From the NCBI RefSeq assembly GCF_025024155.1, contig NW_026251799.1, positions 62,001 to 126,000 of the forward strand: a stretch of DNA of 64,000 nucleotides, read 5' to 3'. Source of the DNA: Gamsiella multidivaricata. Its lineage: Eukaryota > Mortierellomycota > Mortierellomycetes > Mortierellales > Mortierellaceae. How positions within the stretch are numbered: position 1 is the first letter of the stretch; each line of letters opens with the position of its first letter. The position numbers and the translations under genes are program-made. The notes below the pieces were generated by a model. That model was not told the DNA's origin. It saw only the letters and a list, made by a program, of their open reading frames with translations, and searched no databases. Positions 31,778-42,085 of the stretch are shown here, piece by piece.

Positions 31778-33467
31778 ATGTTGGAACAAGTCCTGCCCGA
31801 CGTAGAGACAAGGCCGCTCGAGACAGGTAAAAGATTGATTCTCTCATGGACCTTGAGCGATCGTGCGCTGATCACCATTTTTATCGAAGAAAACAAGTCC
31901 CTGGATTGCTTATCTCTGTTTATGTTTTCTTTTCCGCACACGACAAACCGTAGAGAACGTTCATGTCGCCACCATTGAGCCCAGCCAGACAAACAGTGTT
32001 CTCAAGTAATATTGTATCTCTTTATCTCTCTTTTTATCTTTGGACTTGACGCGTTGTGGACAACATCATGCTGACATTGATTTTTTATTTTATTATTTTT
32101 TTCAACGGCTATCGTTCTGGTGCATAGATTCGTCCGCAGCAAATTGCCACCAACAAAAGGACTCGATCATCTCAAACAAATTCGCAAAGATATTCATGAT
32201 GGAGGTAATGCAAGTCTTCGAGATGGATCGACGCAACACAATTGGTGGGCGCCATAGCTCACGACTTCCGTATGGGATCTTTGGTGTATAGTAGTGAAGC
32301 TGGACATTATTTTGTGTCAGGAGTCCGCATTATCCTCAGAAGATCTCACTCGGTTACTGGAAGAATCTGGATTATCGGCACATGTGGAACCAAGACTTCA
32401 TGCCGTGCCAATGCATCCGCCACTGACACGGAACCAGTTTGAGATCTGGAAGACGGCATGGCCGACGACATTTCGCGAGGATATGAGCAGGTTTGTCATT
32501 ATTATTTGACGGTGCGAACGAAATTACATGACACAGGAACTATTACTGATTGTCAGTTTGCATTTTTTCTTCTTTTTGTTTGTTTATGAGATAGACATCC
32601 TGAAATATCAGAAAATGAAGAGGAGACGATATTGGGACATGTCAAGTATATCTGGGAACTCGCCAAGCAAGTAGCATCTAAAGGCGAAGTATGCAATACA
32701 TGGGTTACCTGTAGTTTATTTGATTTTCTCATTTCAACAGACCAATGTCTGTATACCTATTCAGCAGCCACTGAGACGTAGTCCAATGTATAAAGGTTCC
32801 AAGTATAGCCGCCATTGTCGACCCAGCAACGCAACAAGTCCTGGCGACATCGCATGATACCCGGAACAGCACACGACACATTCTCAACCATGCTGTTATG
32901 AACTGCGTCGAGGCCGTTGCAAAGCGCGAACGTGAACGGCATCAACAACAGCAACAACAACAACAAACACAGACACCTAGAGCCTCATCCCCGGCCTGCG
33001 GGGAAAAACGAAAGGAGCACCCCACTAGTGGCACAGGATCGTCACCATCGTCGCGCAGTCCAGATCACAAAAAACCAGTGCATGACATACCCTCAGAAAA
33101 GGATACTATTACAGGAGTAGAACATCAAGAAGATGAACAAGGTCAACAGGACGGTGAAGAGCCACAGGACGAATCCTCGCGCCCGAAAAAGGCGTATCTG
33201 TGTACGGGATACGACATCTATTTGACACACGAGCCCTGCGTGATGTGCTCAATGGCGCTGGTGCATTCACGTGTCGGACGAGTGTTCTATACGATCCCGA
33301 TGAAGGCCTCTGGAGGACTTGGGAGTGTGCACAAGATCCATAGCCATCCGAGTTTGAACCATCATTTTTTTGTATATCGGAATGTTGGATCTGAGGAGGC
33401 GCCTGCGTGGGCTGCCGGAGGTGGAGAGGCAGCAGTGGAGCTGGAGCTGGAGAACTTTGATTGCTGA
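31778..33467 (+). CDS. TAD3: tRNA-specific adenosine deaminase subunit Tad3 (ADAT3)
   Basis: Non-catalytic partner of Tad2 in the enzyme that makes inosine at tRNA position 34. Six exons: 31778-31826, 31954-32005, 32128-32204, 32295-32490, 32595-32688, 32796-33467; 379 residues. Family landmarks: [41 protein letters not shown], then the deaminase site with HAVM (His188, Val190 where active deaminases have Glu) and EPCVMC (Cys304, Cys307), followed by [11 protein letters not shown]. The Glu-to-Val change is the hallmark of Tad3/ADAT3. An insert of about 95 residues, with a Gln run and acidic text, lies between the two zinc-binding parts. The last intron (32689-32795, ending AAAG) was fixed by phase. 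AATAATAAAG near 33489 is a likely polyA signal. Confidence 0.93.
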
Positions 33468-33555
33468 GGCAATGCAGTTCTGTTCTTGAATAATAAAGAC
33501 GACGAGCGTTTTCCAAAGGATATGTACATTTTTATTATGTGAATCACGACTGAAG

Positions 33556-34096
33556 CTACTTTACGGCCGCGCCTAGGCTATCGACTGCTTGCCTGATTGC
33601 TTTACTAGCCAGCGGACAAAATTATCAGGGCAGTGGTTTATGAGTATACGACTCACACGGCATTTAATATGGTCCAGAAAAAAACAATGGAAGGAATGCT
33701 TACACTTGTCTGGCAATGGCGGTTATGGAGGCCATATCCTTGTCCATTTCGTCGCAACGACTGATTAGATCCGTGGTCTGCTCGACACAGGCAGCGACCT
33801 GACCACAGACGCCGTCGACTAAGGTTGATTCGTATATCTTGACGGACTCTAATGTTGTCGATGCAGCCTAACGATATTGATAAGCCAGGAGGTCAATTGC
33901 ATGTTAATCCATTAGATATTAAACATCGATGTCGAATGAAACCGTCAATCAGGGGCGAAGTAGTTGGCAGTACCTTCTGAAGGTGTGAGTGCAGACTGTC
34001 GAGAAGCTCGTCGAGCTGCGAGGAGAGTTGTAGCGCAGATTGTTCAAGATCCTCAAGAAGAGAGACATCGATCGGTATGGAGTTGCCAATGGTCAT
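33556..34096 (-). CDS. BORC complex subunit 6-like (lyspersin family) protein
   Basis: Small coiled-coil protein, 111 residues, from three exons: 33974-34096, 33704-33867, 33556-33604. It begins MTIGNSIPIDVSLLEDLEQS; helical heptads follow (LSSQLDELLDSLHSHLQK), then TLESVKIYESTLVDGVCGQV, DLISRCDEMDKDM and a C-terminal RQVKAIRQAVDSLGAAVK. The order matches the conserved C-terminal region of BORCS6/lyspersin, a subunit of BORC, which recruits Arl8 and kinesin to lysosomes in animals. A fungal vacuole/lysosome role is inferred. The donor of intron 2 was set at GTGTAAG so that VKAIRQ stays in frame. It converges with Tad3 at 88 bp. Confidence 0.7.
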
Positions 34097-34318
34097 TTTG
34101 TATCGTTCCTTGGTTACTTGGTGGTTCTTTGAAGGGAGCGCGAGTATGTGAGTGGCCCGTTTCGGCGTTCTTCAGCCCAATCGAGCGAGCAAGCTGTAGC
34201 GACCAAAGCCACTTCAGGTCCCTTGTTCTTCCTTCCAAAGGAGATCAGCTCAAGCTGAAGAAAACGGTCGAAACCCCATTCCTCCTTGCCTTTTACATTC
34301 AATTCCACATCGACAACA
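34097..34318. promoter_or_regulatory. 222-bp divergent promoter, BORCS6-like / COA3
   Basis: The two ATGs lie 222 bp apart, facing away. Pyrimidine-rich on the COA3 side. Confidence 0.6.
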
Positions 34319-34736
34319 ATGATCTTCCCAAAGCCAACCTCCTACTACGAAAAGGGATTCAAGCGCTCCCCTGCCCTCGAGCGCGCCACTGCTCCCTTCC
34401 GCGTCAGGAATGCACTCACCGGCGCAGGCCTCGTTGCCTTTTGTGCCTCTGTCTGTAGGTTGAAACACTACAACCGCGGATAATGACCATCCTATCCTTT
34501 GTAAACATGTCCGCTAATCACCGCGTTTTTTTTATTTCAATTGGAACTCGATAATAGACGCCTACTCGATCCTGGCCGTGAGACAGGACGACTTTTCGGA
34601 TATCCAGCTGCCACAGCATGTGCTTGACCAACAAAAGGAATATGCTGCTTTAGCGATTGCGAGGGAGAAGGAGGTAGCAGCAGCAGCAAGAGCAGCAGCA
34701 GCAGAAGCAGAAGCAGCATCCGCAGCATCAGTATAA
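34319..34736 (+). CDS. COA3: Cytochrome c oxidase assembly factor COA3
   Basis: Mitochondrial inner-membrane protein that binds newly made Cox1 and couples its synthesis to assembly (yeast Coa3/Cox25). Two exons: 34319-34454 and 34558-34736, 104 residues, the usual small size. Core: FKRSPALERATAPFRVRNAL, then one membrane helix (TGAGLVAFCASVYAYSILAV) and the family block YAYSILAVRQDDFSDI, which spans the intron. The C-terminal tail is Ala/Glu-rich from a GCA repeat. It has no cleavable presequence, as is usual for the family. The next gene starts 155 bp downstream on the same strand and also serves mitochondria. Confidence 0.93.
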
Positions 34737-34891
34737 ACACGCTCGGGAGACAGTTTCGTCCACATTATCATAGCACTCACACCACAACAAATAACTCGGC
34801 ATCGAATAAAAAAAATTGGTCTCCTGAAATCGACAAACTGCGCTTTGCCCAAAACCGTCTTTATTTTTTTATTTTTTTCCCTGCTCACGAC

Positions 34892-36343
34892 ATGATTCCA
34901 AAGAAACTACCACCACTTCCACCGATTCGTGATCTGATCAGGGTCTACGGCCTCTCTGCGAATCAAAGGTTTTCTCAAAACTTCATTCTCGACAAGAATG
35001 TCACAGGTCCGAGGGATTGCTTCGTTACAGCTGAATTCAATGTCAGGTTTTAATCAGTATGCACACGACAAAAAAAAAAAAATTAACACAGCACAGCGTT
35101 CTTCTATTCCGATTGGTTTCGCTTGCAGATACCATTGCTCAGCATGCTAAAATCTCAGAGAAGGATGATCTGGTTGTCGAGGTCGGCCCTGGTAACATTT
35201 GCTTTTTGTCGTCGCTCGTGCAATTGCAAGTCCCACTATTACATCCCATTCTGACGCCTCGGATTGCAATTGAACTTCTAACATAGGTCCTGGGCTGTTA
35301 ACACGATCGATTCTGGATGCTGGCGCAAGGCGAGTCGTCGTCGTCGAAAAAGATTCTCGGTTCCTGCCGCCATTACAAGTAAGCAGGACAAACAGGGAGC
35401 AAAGGGCAGCGGATTACTTGGCGCGTATATCATTGGAGCGATGGATCTTAATGCTGACTTCTTTTCACGTTGATACATAGCAATTATCAGAGGCATCGGA
35501 TCAGCGTCTGGGCATCATCATGGGTGACATGTTGCAACTGAACCATTTCGATATCCTTAAAGCAGGTCTCGCCATACCCTCTGCACCCTCTCAAATTTCG
35601 TCCGCCATTGAATCGATGCAGGATCCGGCACAAAATCATAGAGAATTCACAGGCATGGGTATGAACGATCGAGAAGCAACGATTCGACTGCTTGGCAACT
35701 TACCTTTTGGAGTTGCGTCTCCGTTACTGATCCAATGGCTCAAGATGATGGCTCTTCGGCAGGGAATCTTCCAGAACAATAACAAGGTCTCGATGACGCT
35801 CATGTTCCAGAAGGAGGTCGCAGAGGGCATTGTGGCCCCACCGAGTCATCACCAGAGAAGCCGGTTGTCGGTTATGGCGCAGGCGCTGTGTGATGTGAAG
35901 ATAGCTTACAAGGTGTCGGCGAGCGTCTTTGTCCCGAAGCCCAAGGTCGACGCGGCGGTAGTACATTTTGAGAGAAAGGCAGAGCCTTTGGTCTCAGGTA
36001 CAGCATAGTCTCTCCTGAAACTTCAAGGAAAGGCGATTTGAAACTGGATTAGAACATGGCTAATGTTTTTGTCTTTTTGTTTTTCAATGGTGTGCATACT
36101 ATAGGATCATTAGAGAAACTGGAGGATGTTGCGAGATACTACTTCAACAAAAGGAGGAAGACGATGGGACACAATACGAACAGGATGGCGAGACTTGCAC
36201 CGGAAGTGAAGCTGATTCTGGACGAATGGATCACTGAGGGCGGTTGGGATATGAATATGCGAACAGAGGACGTGAGCACGGAACAATTTTGTGCGCTCGC
36301 TCGAAAGCTGGATCGGGCGCAGTTGAAGATTCCCCTGACATAA
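34892..36343 (+). CDS. TFB1M: Mitochondrial rRNA adenine dimethyltransferase, TFB1M type
   Basis: KsgA/Dim1-family SAM-dependent enzyme that dimethylates two adjacent adenines near the 3' end of small-subunit rRNA. Five exons: 34892-35006, 35129-35191, 35287-35378, 35481-35997, 36105-36343; 341 residues. Seen: LPPLPPIRDLIRVYGL and QRFSQNFILD at the N-terminus, SAM motif EVGPGPG (56-62), VVVEKDSRF, GDML, catalytic motif GNLPFGVASPLL (NLPF 163-166), and VPKPKVDAAVVHF. The N-terminal text matches the mitochondrial TFB1M branch rather than cytosolic Dim1. The donor of intron 1 (GTCCGA) is weak but required for phase. Local insert of about 20 residues before NLPF. Confidence 0.9.
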
Positions 36344-36506
36344 AACCCCATAAGAGGAAAAAAATAAACCAGCCCCGTATAAAATTCGTCCGTTTCATTT
36401 TACGGAGGATTCGTCCCTGCTTGGACTTAGCTCAGGGCTGATCAACTCTTCGCCCTCTTCACATTCTTTTTTTTTCTTCTCCTCATCACTCGACTCTGTT
36501 TGAATC

Positions 36507-37261
36507 ATGACCCGTATGTGGCCCTGTCTGCGCTTAGGACTCCATATTGTTTTTCTGGACTGATTTGTCTACAGTCGATACTATGCAAACCCAGCCTGTT
36601 CTAACGACTTTCTTGACCTCGTTTTAATTGCCCTATTGCTTTTGCTTATTAGGCGGAAACCAGCGCGAAATGGACCGTGCTAAGGCACAGAAGAAGTTGG
36701 CGCAGCTGAACAAGAGCAAGAAGACTGAAGGCATCTCTCACAACAAGCGTGCGGAAAAGTACGTTCTAGAATCGCAACCTATCTCTCTCAATTGAACTTC
36801 CCCGACCTCCCCTCTTTTTCTCTCGATATATCTCTCGTTATGGCCGTGGTTCATACATGCCCAAGGAGGGCGAGCACAAAAACAAAAGTGAATGACCGAC
36901 CAATACCGTGCCTCTTCGGCATTATTTAACACGTTGTATTTGGAATAAGGATTGCCCAATGCAACAATTAGCAATTGAACTTTTACTATCTGTGAAAATT
37001 CGACCATGGGCATTGGCGATGCCTACGACGCCGCCCAACGATATATAGATAGATATTCTTGATTGTATAAGCACTTTTTTTTACGATGTACTGACAAAAA
37101 AAACCCCTCATTCTTCTTTCCACTTCCCAATCATGTCCTACCGATTTTTCTCGAACAATCTTAGCGATGCCGAAATCATGAGAGCCAAGCAGGCTGCCAA
37201 GGAGGCCGCCAAATCTGTAGGAGGAGCCGGAGGATCTGTCAGCCCACCTACAAAGAAATAA
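36507..37261 (+). CDS. SERF (4F5) family small basic protein
   Basis: 69 residues from three exons: 36507-36513 (7 nt: ATG ACC C), 36653-36758 and 37165-37261. It starts with the family signature MTRGNQREMDRAKAQKK and continues Lys/Ala-rich to KNDAEIMRAKQAAKEAAK, where human SERF2 has a similar SEIMQQKQ. SERF proteins are disordered modifiers of protein aggregation that also bind nucleic acid and reach the nucleolus. The first coding exon of 7 nt and the 406-nt second intron are notable. All joins are in phase. Confidence 0.9.
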
Positions 37262-37737
37262 TAACCCGCCGCTTCTGTCTTTGTCCCTCCTATCTGCTTG
37301 TTGTGAAGCCCATCGTATCAGGACGTCTAGTCCCTTGTTAGTCATTTTGAGCTTTGTCATAAACGTCGCCAATGCAATACATAATATTGGCGAAGCGCCG
37401 ACCTCTTTTCTCTTCTCTGCCCTGAGTTCGTCTTGAAGCGCCTTTCTTCAGACAACAAATAGACAAACAATCCATTCGATTCGACCCATACAAAACGCCT
37501 TGCTGCCAATTGATTCCGATATTAACAAGGACAATGTGCGGTGCGTTCCTTTACTGAAAAAATATGATACATTGTAATAAGTCGATTCTAATGCCACCAG
37601 CTCTTCCTCCTTTGTCGGTTGGCTTCCTTACGATGCTGCTGCTGCTCGCATCCTCTAAAAACATCCAATCTGCTCTGCTCCGATCCGTCTGTTATCCATG
37701 TCCTCGCAGCTGCTGCTTTTTTCTTTCATGCGTCTTT
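37262..37737. other. Convergent 3' flanks (SERF / mL60)
   Basis: 476 bp between two stop codons facing each other. Nothing else seen. Confidence 0.5.
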
Positions 37738-38348
37738 TTAGAATCCAGCAGGAGCAGTACGGGGGACGGCGACCTTGGTGAAGTGAGGGACCTTATGGAC
37801 AGACTTGCGGTAGCCCTTGAAAGTCCTGCTGAAGACTGTATACTTGTCCTTTGGAGGCATCTGTGCCTGTGTGGGCTCTGCCTCGAGCTTCGTCTAATCA
37901 TTTCCGTGGTTGTTGTTGGTTTTTTAGAAAGAGAGAAGAAGGATGTCAGCTCAAAACTGAAAGATCATTGATCTGACCTGCTGGCAGAACTGGCATCATA
38001 TCCAGTTGTAATTGAAAGTGATAGAAAAAGAAGAAAAATGGCGGTGAAGTTTACCAAGGCGTTGCACTGGACTCCGGATTGTTGGATCTTCATGACGACG
38101 TCGTCTGCGGCCTTGAGACGCTTGCGAATGTTAGCTTTCTGTGTGGGACTCAAGTCCATCTTCATGCGTGCCTTCCTAGATAGCGTCAAAGCCAGTGAAC
38201 CTCGTCAGTAAACACAGAGTCGATCGTTTTTTGTTCGCTGAAAAAGAACGATAGTTGATGGTAGTTCTAGTATTTCAATGGTGGTGTCCGGTGCGTACCA
38301 CAAGAGACCGCCCTGGCTGACGCTCGATGCTCTGAATGCTCCAAACAT
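37738..38348 (-). CDS. MRPL31: Mitochondrial large-subunit ribosomal protein mL60 (Mrpl31)
   Basis: Fungal-specific mitoribosomal protein. Three exons: 38299-38348, 38055-38175, 37738-37893; 108 residues. It starts MFGAFRASSVSQGGLLWK, close to yeast Mrpl31 (MFGPF...GGLLWK), and ends MPPKDKYTVFSRTFKGYRKS followed by VHKVPHFTKV, matching the yeast SSKDKYW...GYRKGIHKVPKWTK block. The middle is a basic helical segment (LSPTQKANIRKRLKAADDVV). The last exon joins in phase 0 at ATTAG/ACG. It is transcribed away from eL41. Confidence 0.88.
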
Positions 38349-39252
38349 GGCGACGGTTATTGATGTTGTTGTTGTGAGGGATGTGTTCGTTCGACTTGGC
38401 CTCTTTCGGAGGGAGAGGGGGAAGCTGCTTTTGTTTTTGATTTTGGAGTCGGACAGTCACCTTCGATTGGATGGATTTCCTGCAGCTGACTTTAGAGAGC
38501 CGGGTCCTTCGTCTGCGAACACAACGCGAAGGGCTGAGACCGATACGCGCTGTCATCTTCACTGGAAATCGAACTGGTACCAAAGCGTGCCAAGATAGGC
38601 TGGCGTTGACGTATTGTCGAGTGTTAAGGTGCCCCTTGGTGGAGGTAGAGGCTCCCTTGCTCAGCAAACATGGACAGGGTTCCCCCTGTTTCCACGTCCT
38701 CTTTCACAAGCCACTTTCTGGAGGATGTAATAAAAAGAATTCTGGGCAGCGGACACTGTTTGAAACTTCCTCCTTCCTACTTCCAATTTCAAGGTACCCT
38801 AAGGCCTCCCTCCCCCTTTTGGAGACAATTTGCTCGTGTGATCGATCCAACATAAAAACCGACATAGACATGGATGCATATCGATGCAAACAATCAGCAC
38901 ATTGAGCCATTCGATAATATTCACTACTGCCGGCACGATGGATAAACGGATGCTTGCATATCGACACTTCATCGATGGATGCATACGCCTGGAAGATGGA
39001 TTTATATATCGCGACACACTCAAAGCAACTCAGTTCAATGGACCGGATTCAGCAATTTCAATTGTCAGAGCCGCCTTTTTGTTATTCTCAATGAGGCAGA
39101 CCACACTTCACCCTCGACGCGCCAAACAATCTATGTCCTTCGACACTTGATACCACCCAGTTCTCCCAATAGTCCACAACTTTTTTTTTTTACCATCGAT
39201 TGATTTTCCCACGAAACTGTCAGCTAACGCGATATATTTCTATCTATTTTAG
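38349..39252. promoter_or_regulatory. Divergent upstream region, mL60 / eL41
   Basis: 904 bp between the two starts. The bases directly before the eL41 ATG read CTATTTTAG, an acceptor, so eL41 probably has a 5'-UTR exon in this region and an intron ending at 39252. The donor was not fixed. No other gene was recognised. Confidence 0.45.
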
Positions 39253-39330
39253 ATGAGAGACAAGTGGAAAAAGAAGCGCGTCCGTCGCCTTAAGCGCAAA
39301 AGAAGAAAAATGAGAGCTCGCTCCAAGTAA
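39253..39330 (+). CDS. RPL41: 60S ribosomal protein eL41
   Basis: The smallest ribosomal protein, 25 residues: MRDKWKKKRVRRLKRKRRKM followed by RARSK and TAA. Sequence and length match eL41 across eukaryotes, where it bridges the two subunits. It is a single coding exon; the acceptor-like TTTTAG ending right before the ATG implies a spliced 5' UTR. The gene is easily missed because of its size. Confidence 0.95.
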   Translation: MRDKWKKKRVRRLKRKRRKMRARSK

Positions 39331-40449
39331 ACCAGTTACGATGACAAGGCTGCTTTCCTAGCGCGGTTCCCCTCCTCCCTTCTCGCTCAAGTTCCGTTCA
39401 AGGATCCGGATCGTGGAGGTGGAAATACCTAACAAGTTTACGCAAATAACACCTTTCCAATAAAAAAACGAATACTCTATTCAAAAAAAAAAAAAAAATT
39501 CGAATATGCATGAATCAAAAGGCTGACGATTGAAGCGATAATACGCAATTGGGGTCGCGTAGTGTAGAGTTCAAGGTCTCAGGAAACGCTCTTTAGTTGA
39601 TCGGACAGAGGAGGTCTCCTCCGGTGTCGCCTTTTCTTCGCCGAGGCGACATATAGTCTACGTGCACACAGAATGTGAGAAACCGAGAGTGTGGAGCAGC
39701 CTTGTAGTTTCGACCCTGCGCATACGCGTCCATTCAAAGGTGCGTGGACATATTCTACTGAACCCATGGTCATAGTGTCATCCTCATCGAATTCGCTATC
39801 CAAAAACGCACCCCCATCTCGAAAATCTATATCAACACCCTCATCCTCTTCTGCTCTCGCCCTCCCTTCCCTTTTTACTTTTGCTGTATCTTCCGCTTCC
39901 TTCACGATTGAACCGTCCGCTTCTTTGCTATGAAGCAGTATCTTAGGTCATCTCTTTTGACTTGCTCCCTACTCCGCAACGGCGAAAGCTGTGGGCACTC
40001 GAGTAAAATCTAATCCCACTGCTGTGGTCGGTGTCATGATGCGGTCCTTGTCCCCTTCGCTTGAATGGTCCAGGATCTCAATGGTAGTGCGGTCTGCGAG
40101 GGAGCTCCTTACTGGCAATCATGTTTTTGGCATTGGTCTTCTCCTTCACGTTACCACTGCTGCTGATATCGATACCGGCAGCTTCGTGTCGGTTGGACCT
40201 TATGGCGACGACAGAGTTGCATTCAAAGAGTTCAAAGCATGGGACCCCCGACCGTGTTTGAATGAGAGAATAGTCAATTATCAGTCCCACTCATCTCAAC
40301 GTCGAGCTTGCAATAAAGTAGCGAAGAAACATAGAACTTACGTTTTCACAATATACATGATCGCACTCAGTCATCAACCCATAGTGGTACTTGTCGCTAC
40401 AGATCAGACATGGTCATTCCTCACCTTGGCCATCAGCGTGGTTGCGTTC
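39331..40449. other. Intergenic or unresolved
   Basis: It contains an A tract (39485-39498) after eL41, and open frames on both strands (39579-39905 minus, acidic; 39991-40512 plus) that look equally unconvincing and partly overlap each other. No domain seen. Confidence 0.35.
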
Positions 40450-41815
40450 CTAGTCATGAATGCCATCCAAGGACATAGCCTTGGTATCATATTTGAGATA
40501 TTTTTGCTTTGAGCTCAGTTTCGCAATGTACGCAGTTAAGATAGTCTCTTCCTCAAGACAATGGTCGATATATGAACGAGGATTACGCGAGTTGATCCCG
40601 ATCACCGTGTCAGAGATGACCTGGAGATGGTGGTAGTGCCCTGAACGCGCCGAAGCCAATATGCGCGGACGTTCGACTTCTCTACGATAAGAAATGAAAA
40701 AAGCGGCCGTCAATCCATGTTCATCTTTGTCAGTTGCTTTCTACCATCTGACATTAAAACCAGACTTTTTTCGAGGCCTCGACCTGACTCAAATGCTCGT
40801 CCTTCACCTCCTTCGACCACTTCGCATCCTGTCGTCGCATTCATCACCCCTTCTGCCACATACGTAGATCCAAAAAGTCGCTTCACCCGCTTTCCGCGCC
40901 CGGGCGCCATCCGTGTATGGTCCTTATAATCATTAGTCTTGCGCACATACACGTTTATAGCAGACTGCACCCTGAATAGGACGCCCTTCCTGAAGAATAG
41001 CAATCGATTGTAGTGAAACATGTACTGAACTCGTTCTGGGCCTTGATTGATAACACGCCGTTGCTGTCGGATTCATCGGATAAGGGCCAGGTGAAAAAGA
41101 TCAGTAATAAGGCCCGTCAGGTCTCGAGAAGCTTACGTTAGTCGTTCATCCAAAGTCCACAAACAACTTGGACTGGGGCAGCAGTTTGGAAAACGTAGCG
41201 TCATAGTGATGGAATGTGGATTTTCGAATCGCGGAGTGGGATTTATTCAAAGATACGGGATGCATGTTCCGGAGGACATGATCGACAACGGGATCGAACT
41301 TCTGCTGAGGGGCAGCATCTCGTCGCGAATCGAGGATGCGTGAGCGTGGTGTTCGGTTTCTTTGTCGAGCAATAGGATCCCGTGGTGCTGCTCTTGCCAT
41401 TCATGGAAGCAAACGGCGGCATGGGTCAGGACATGATGCATTGGGTAAGAGGCAGCTTACGATACGGTTATGCCTTCTATAATTTGCTCCTATAGGAGGA
41501 AAATGAAAAAGGAGGAGTGTCTAGAGAAATGTGTTAGTGCATCCATGCGAAGACTAAGATCATAATCTTACGCGCCTTATTTTTATCTACCTCAACTAGA
41601 CACACTCTCCACTACTAAGGCTTCACGAAGAGGAACGTACTGTTCACTCGTACCTCCGTAGACGACCATACTCCCGCGTATGTCACTAACTTTTGAGGGA
41701 CTCCTAGTGTACGCTCAAAGCCACTCGCAAGAACCCCATGTAAAATATTTTTGTTCCAAGTCGGTCCTGATACCGGTTCCCTGGGCCCCGAAGGACTTAG
41801 GGTTTTTTGATACAT
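40450..41815 (-). other. Possible unknown multi-exon gene or decayed gene, minus strand
   Basis: Several open segments with protein-like text lie in order on the minus strand: 41615-41815 (NKNILHGVLASGFERTLGVP, GVWSSTE before a GTACGA), a short EQIIEGITV piece near 41465-41495 bounded by CCTATAG and GTAAGC, 41146-41400 (KFDPVVDHVLRNMHPVSLNK), 40710-41060 (RVQYMFHYNRLLFFRKG, basic GRGKRVKRLFG) and 40450-40681 (SDTVIGINSRNPRSYIDHCL). The first three join in phase. The last two do not with the splice sites I see. Family not recognised. A real gene I could not assemble, or a pseudogene. Confidence 0.3.
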
Positions 41816-42085
41816 CCATCCCCATTATATGCGCTGTCAGTATTTCCCCTTAACCTCTACAGTATATGGATATTGTGGACACCCAACGTTTGACATAGTG
41901 CTGCTTCCGGTTCCTGTTTATCATTCGAATAACCGACCGAGTAGCTCATTAAACACGTTTCTGTAGTTTGTAAATGCATCTAGAATTTTAGTTTTATTTC
42001 ATATGTTCAGTTTGATCAGCCAGAAGGTGGTATCCATCGGCAAACGGGACCCGATTCTGGATAGGTTGCCTACTCCATATCTTTT

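Noticed and set aside
32795..32808. 13-nt gap in Tad3 bounded by GT and AG
   Set aside because: Too short for an intron; ending the previous intron at AAAG (32795) gives an in-phase join and the expected [10 protein letters not shown].
37564..37971. 135-codon plus-strand frame
   Set aside because: Antisense to mL60, whose three exons match Mrpl31.
39991..40512. 173-codon plus-strand frame starting MGTRVKSNPTAVVG
   Set aside because: Competes with equally open minus-strand text and shows no domain; left as unresolved.
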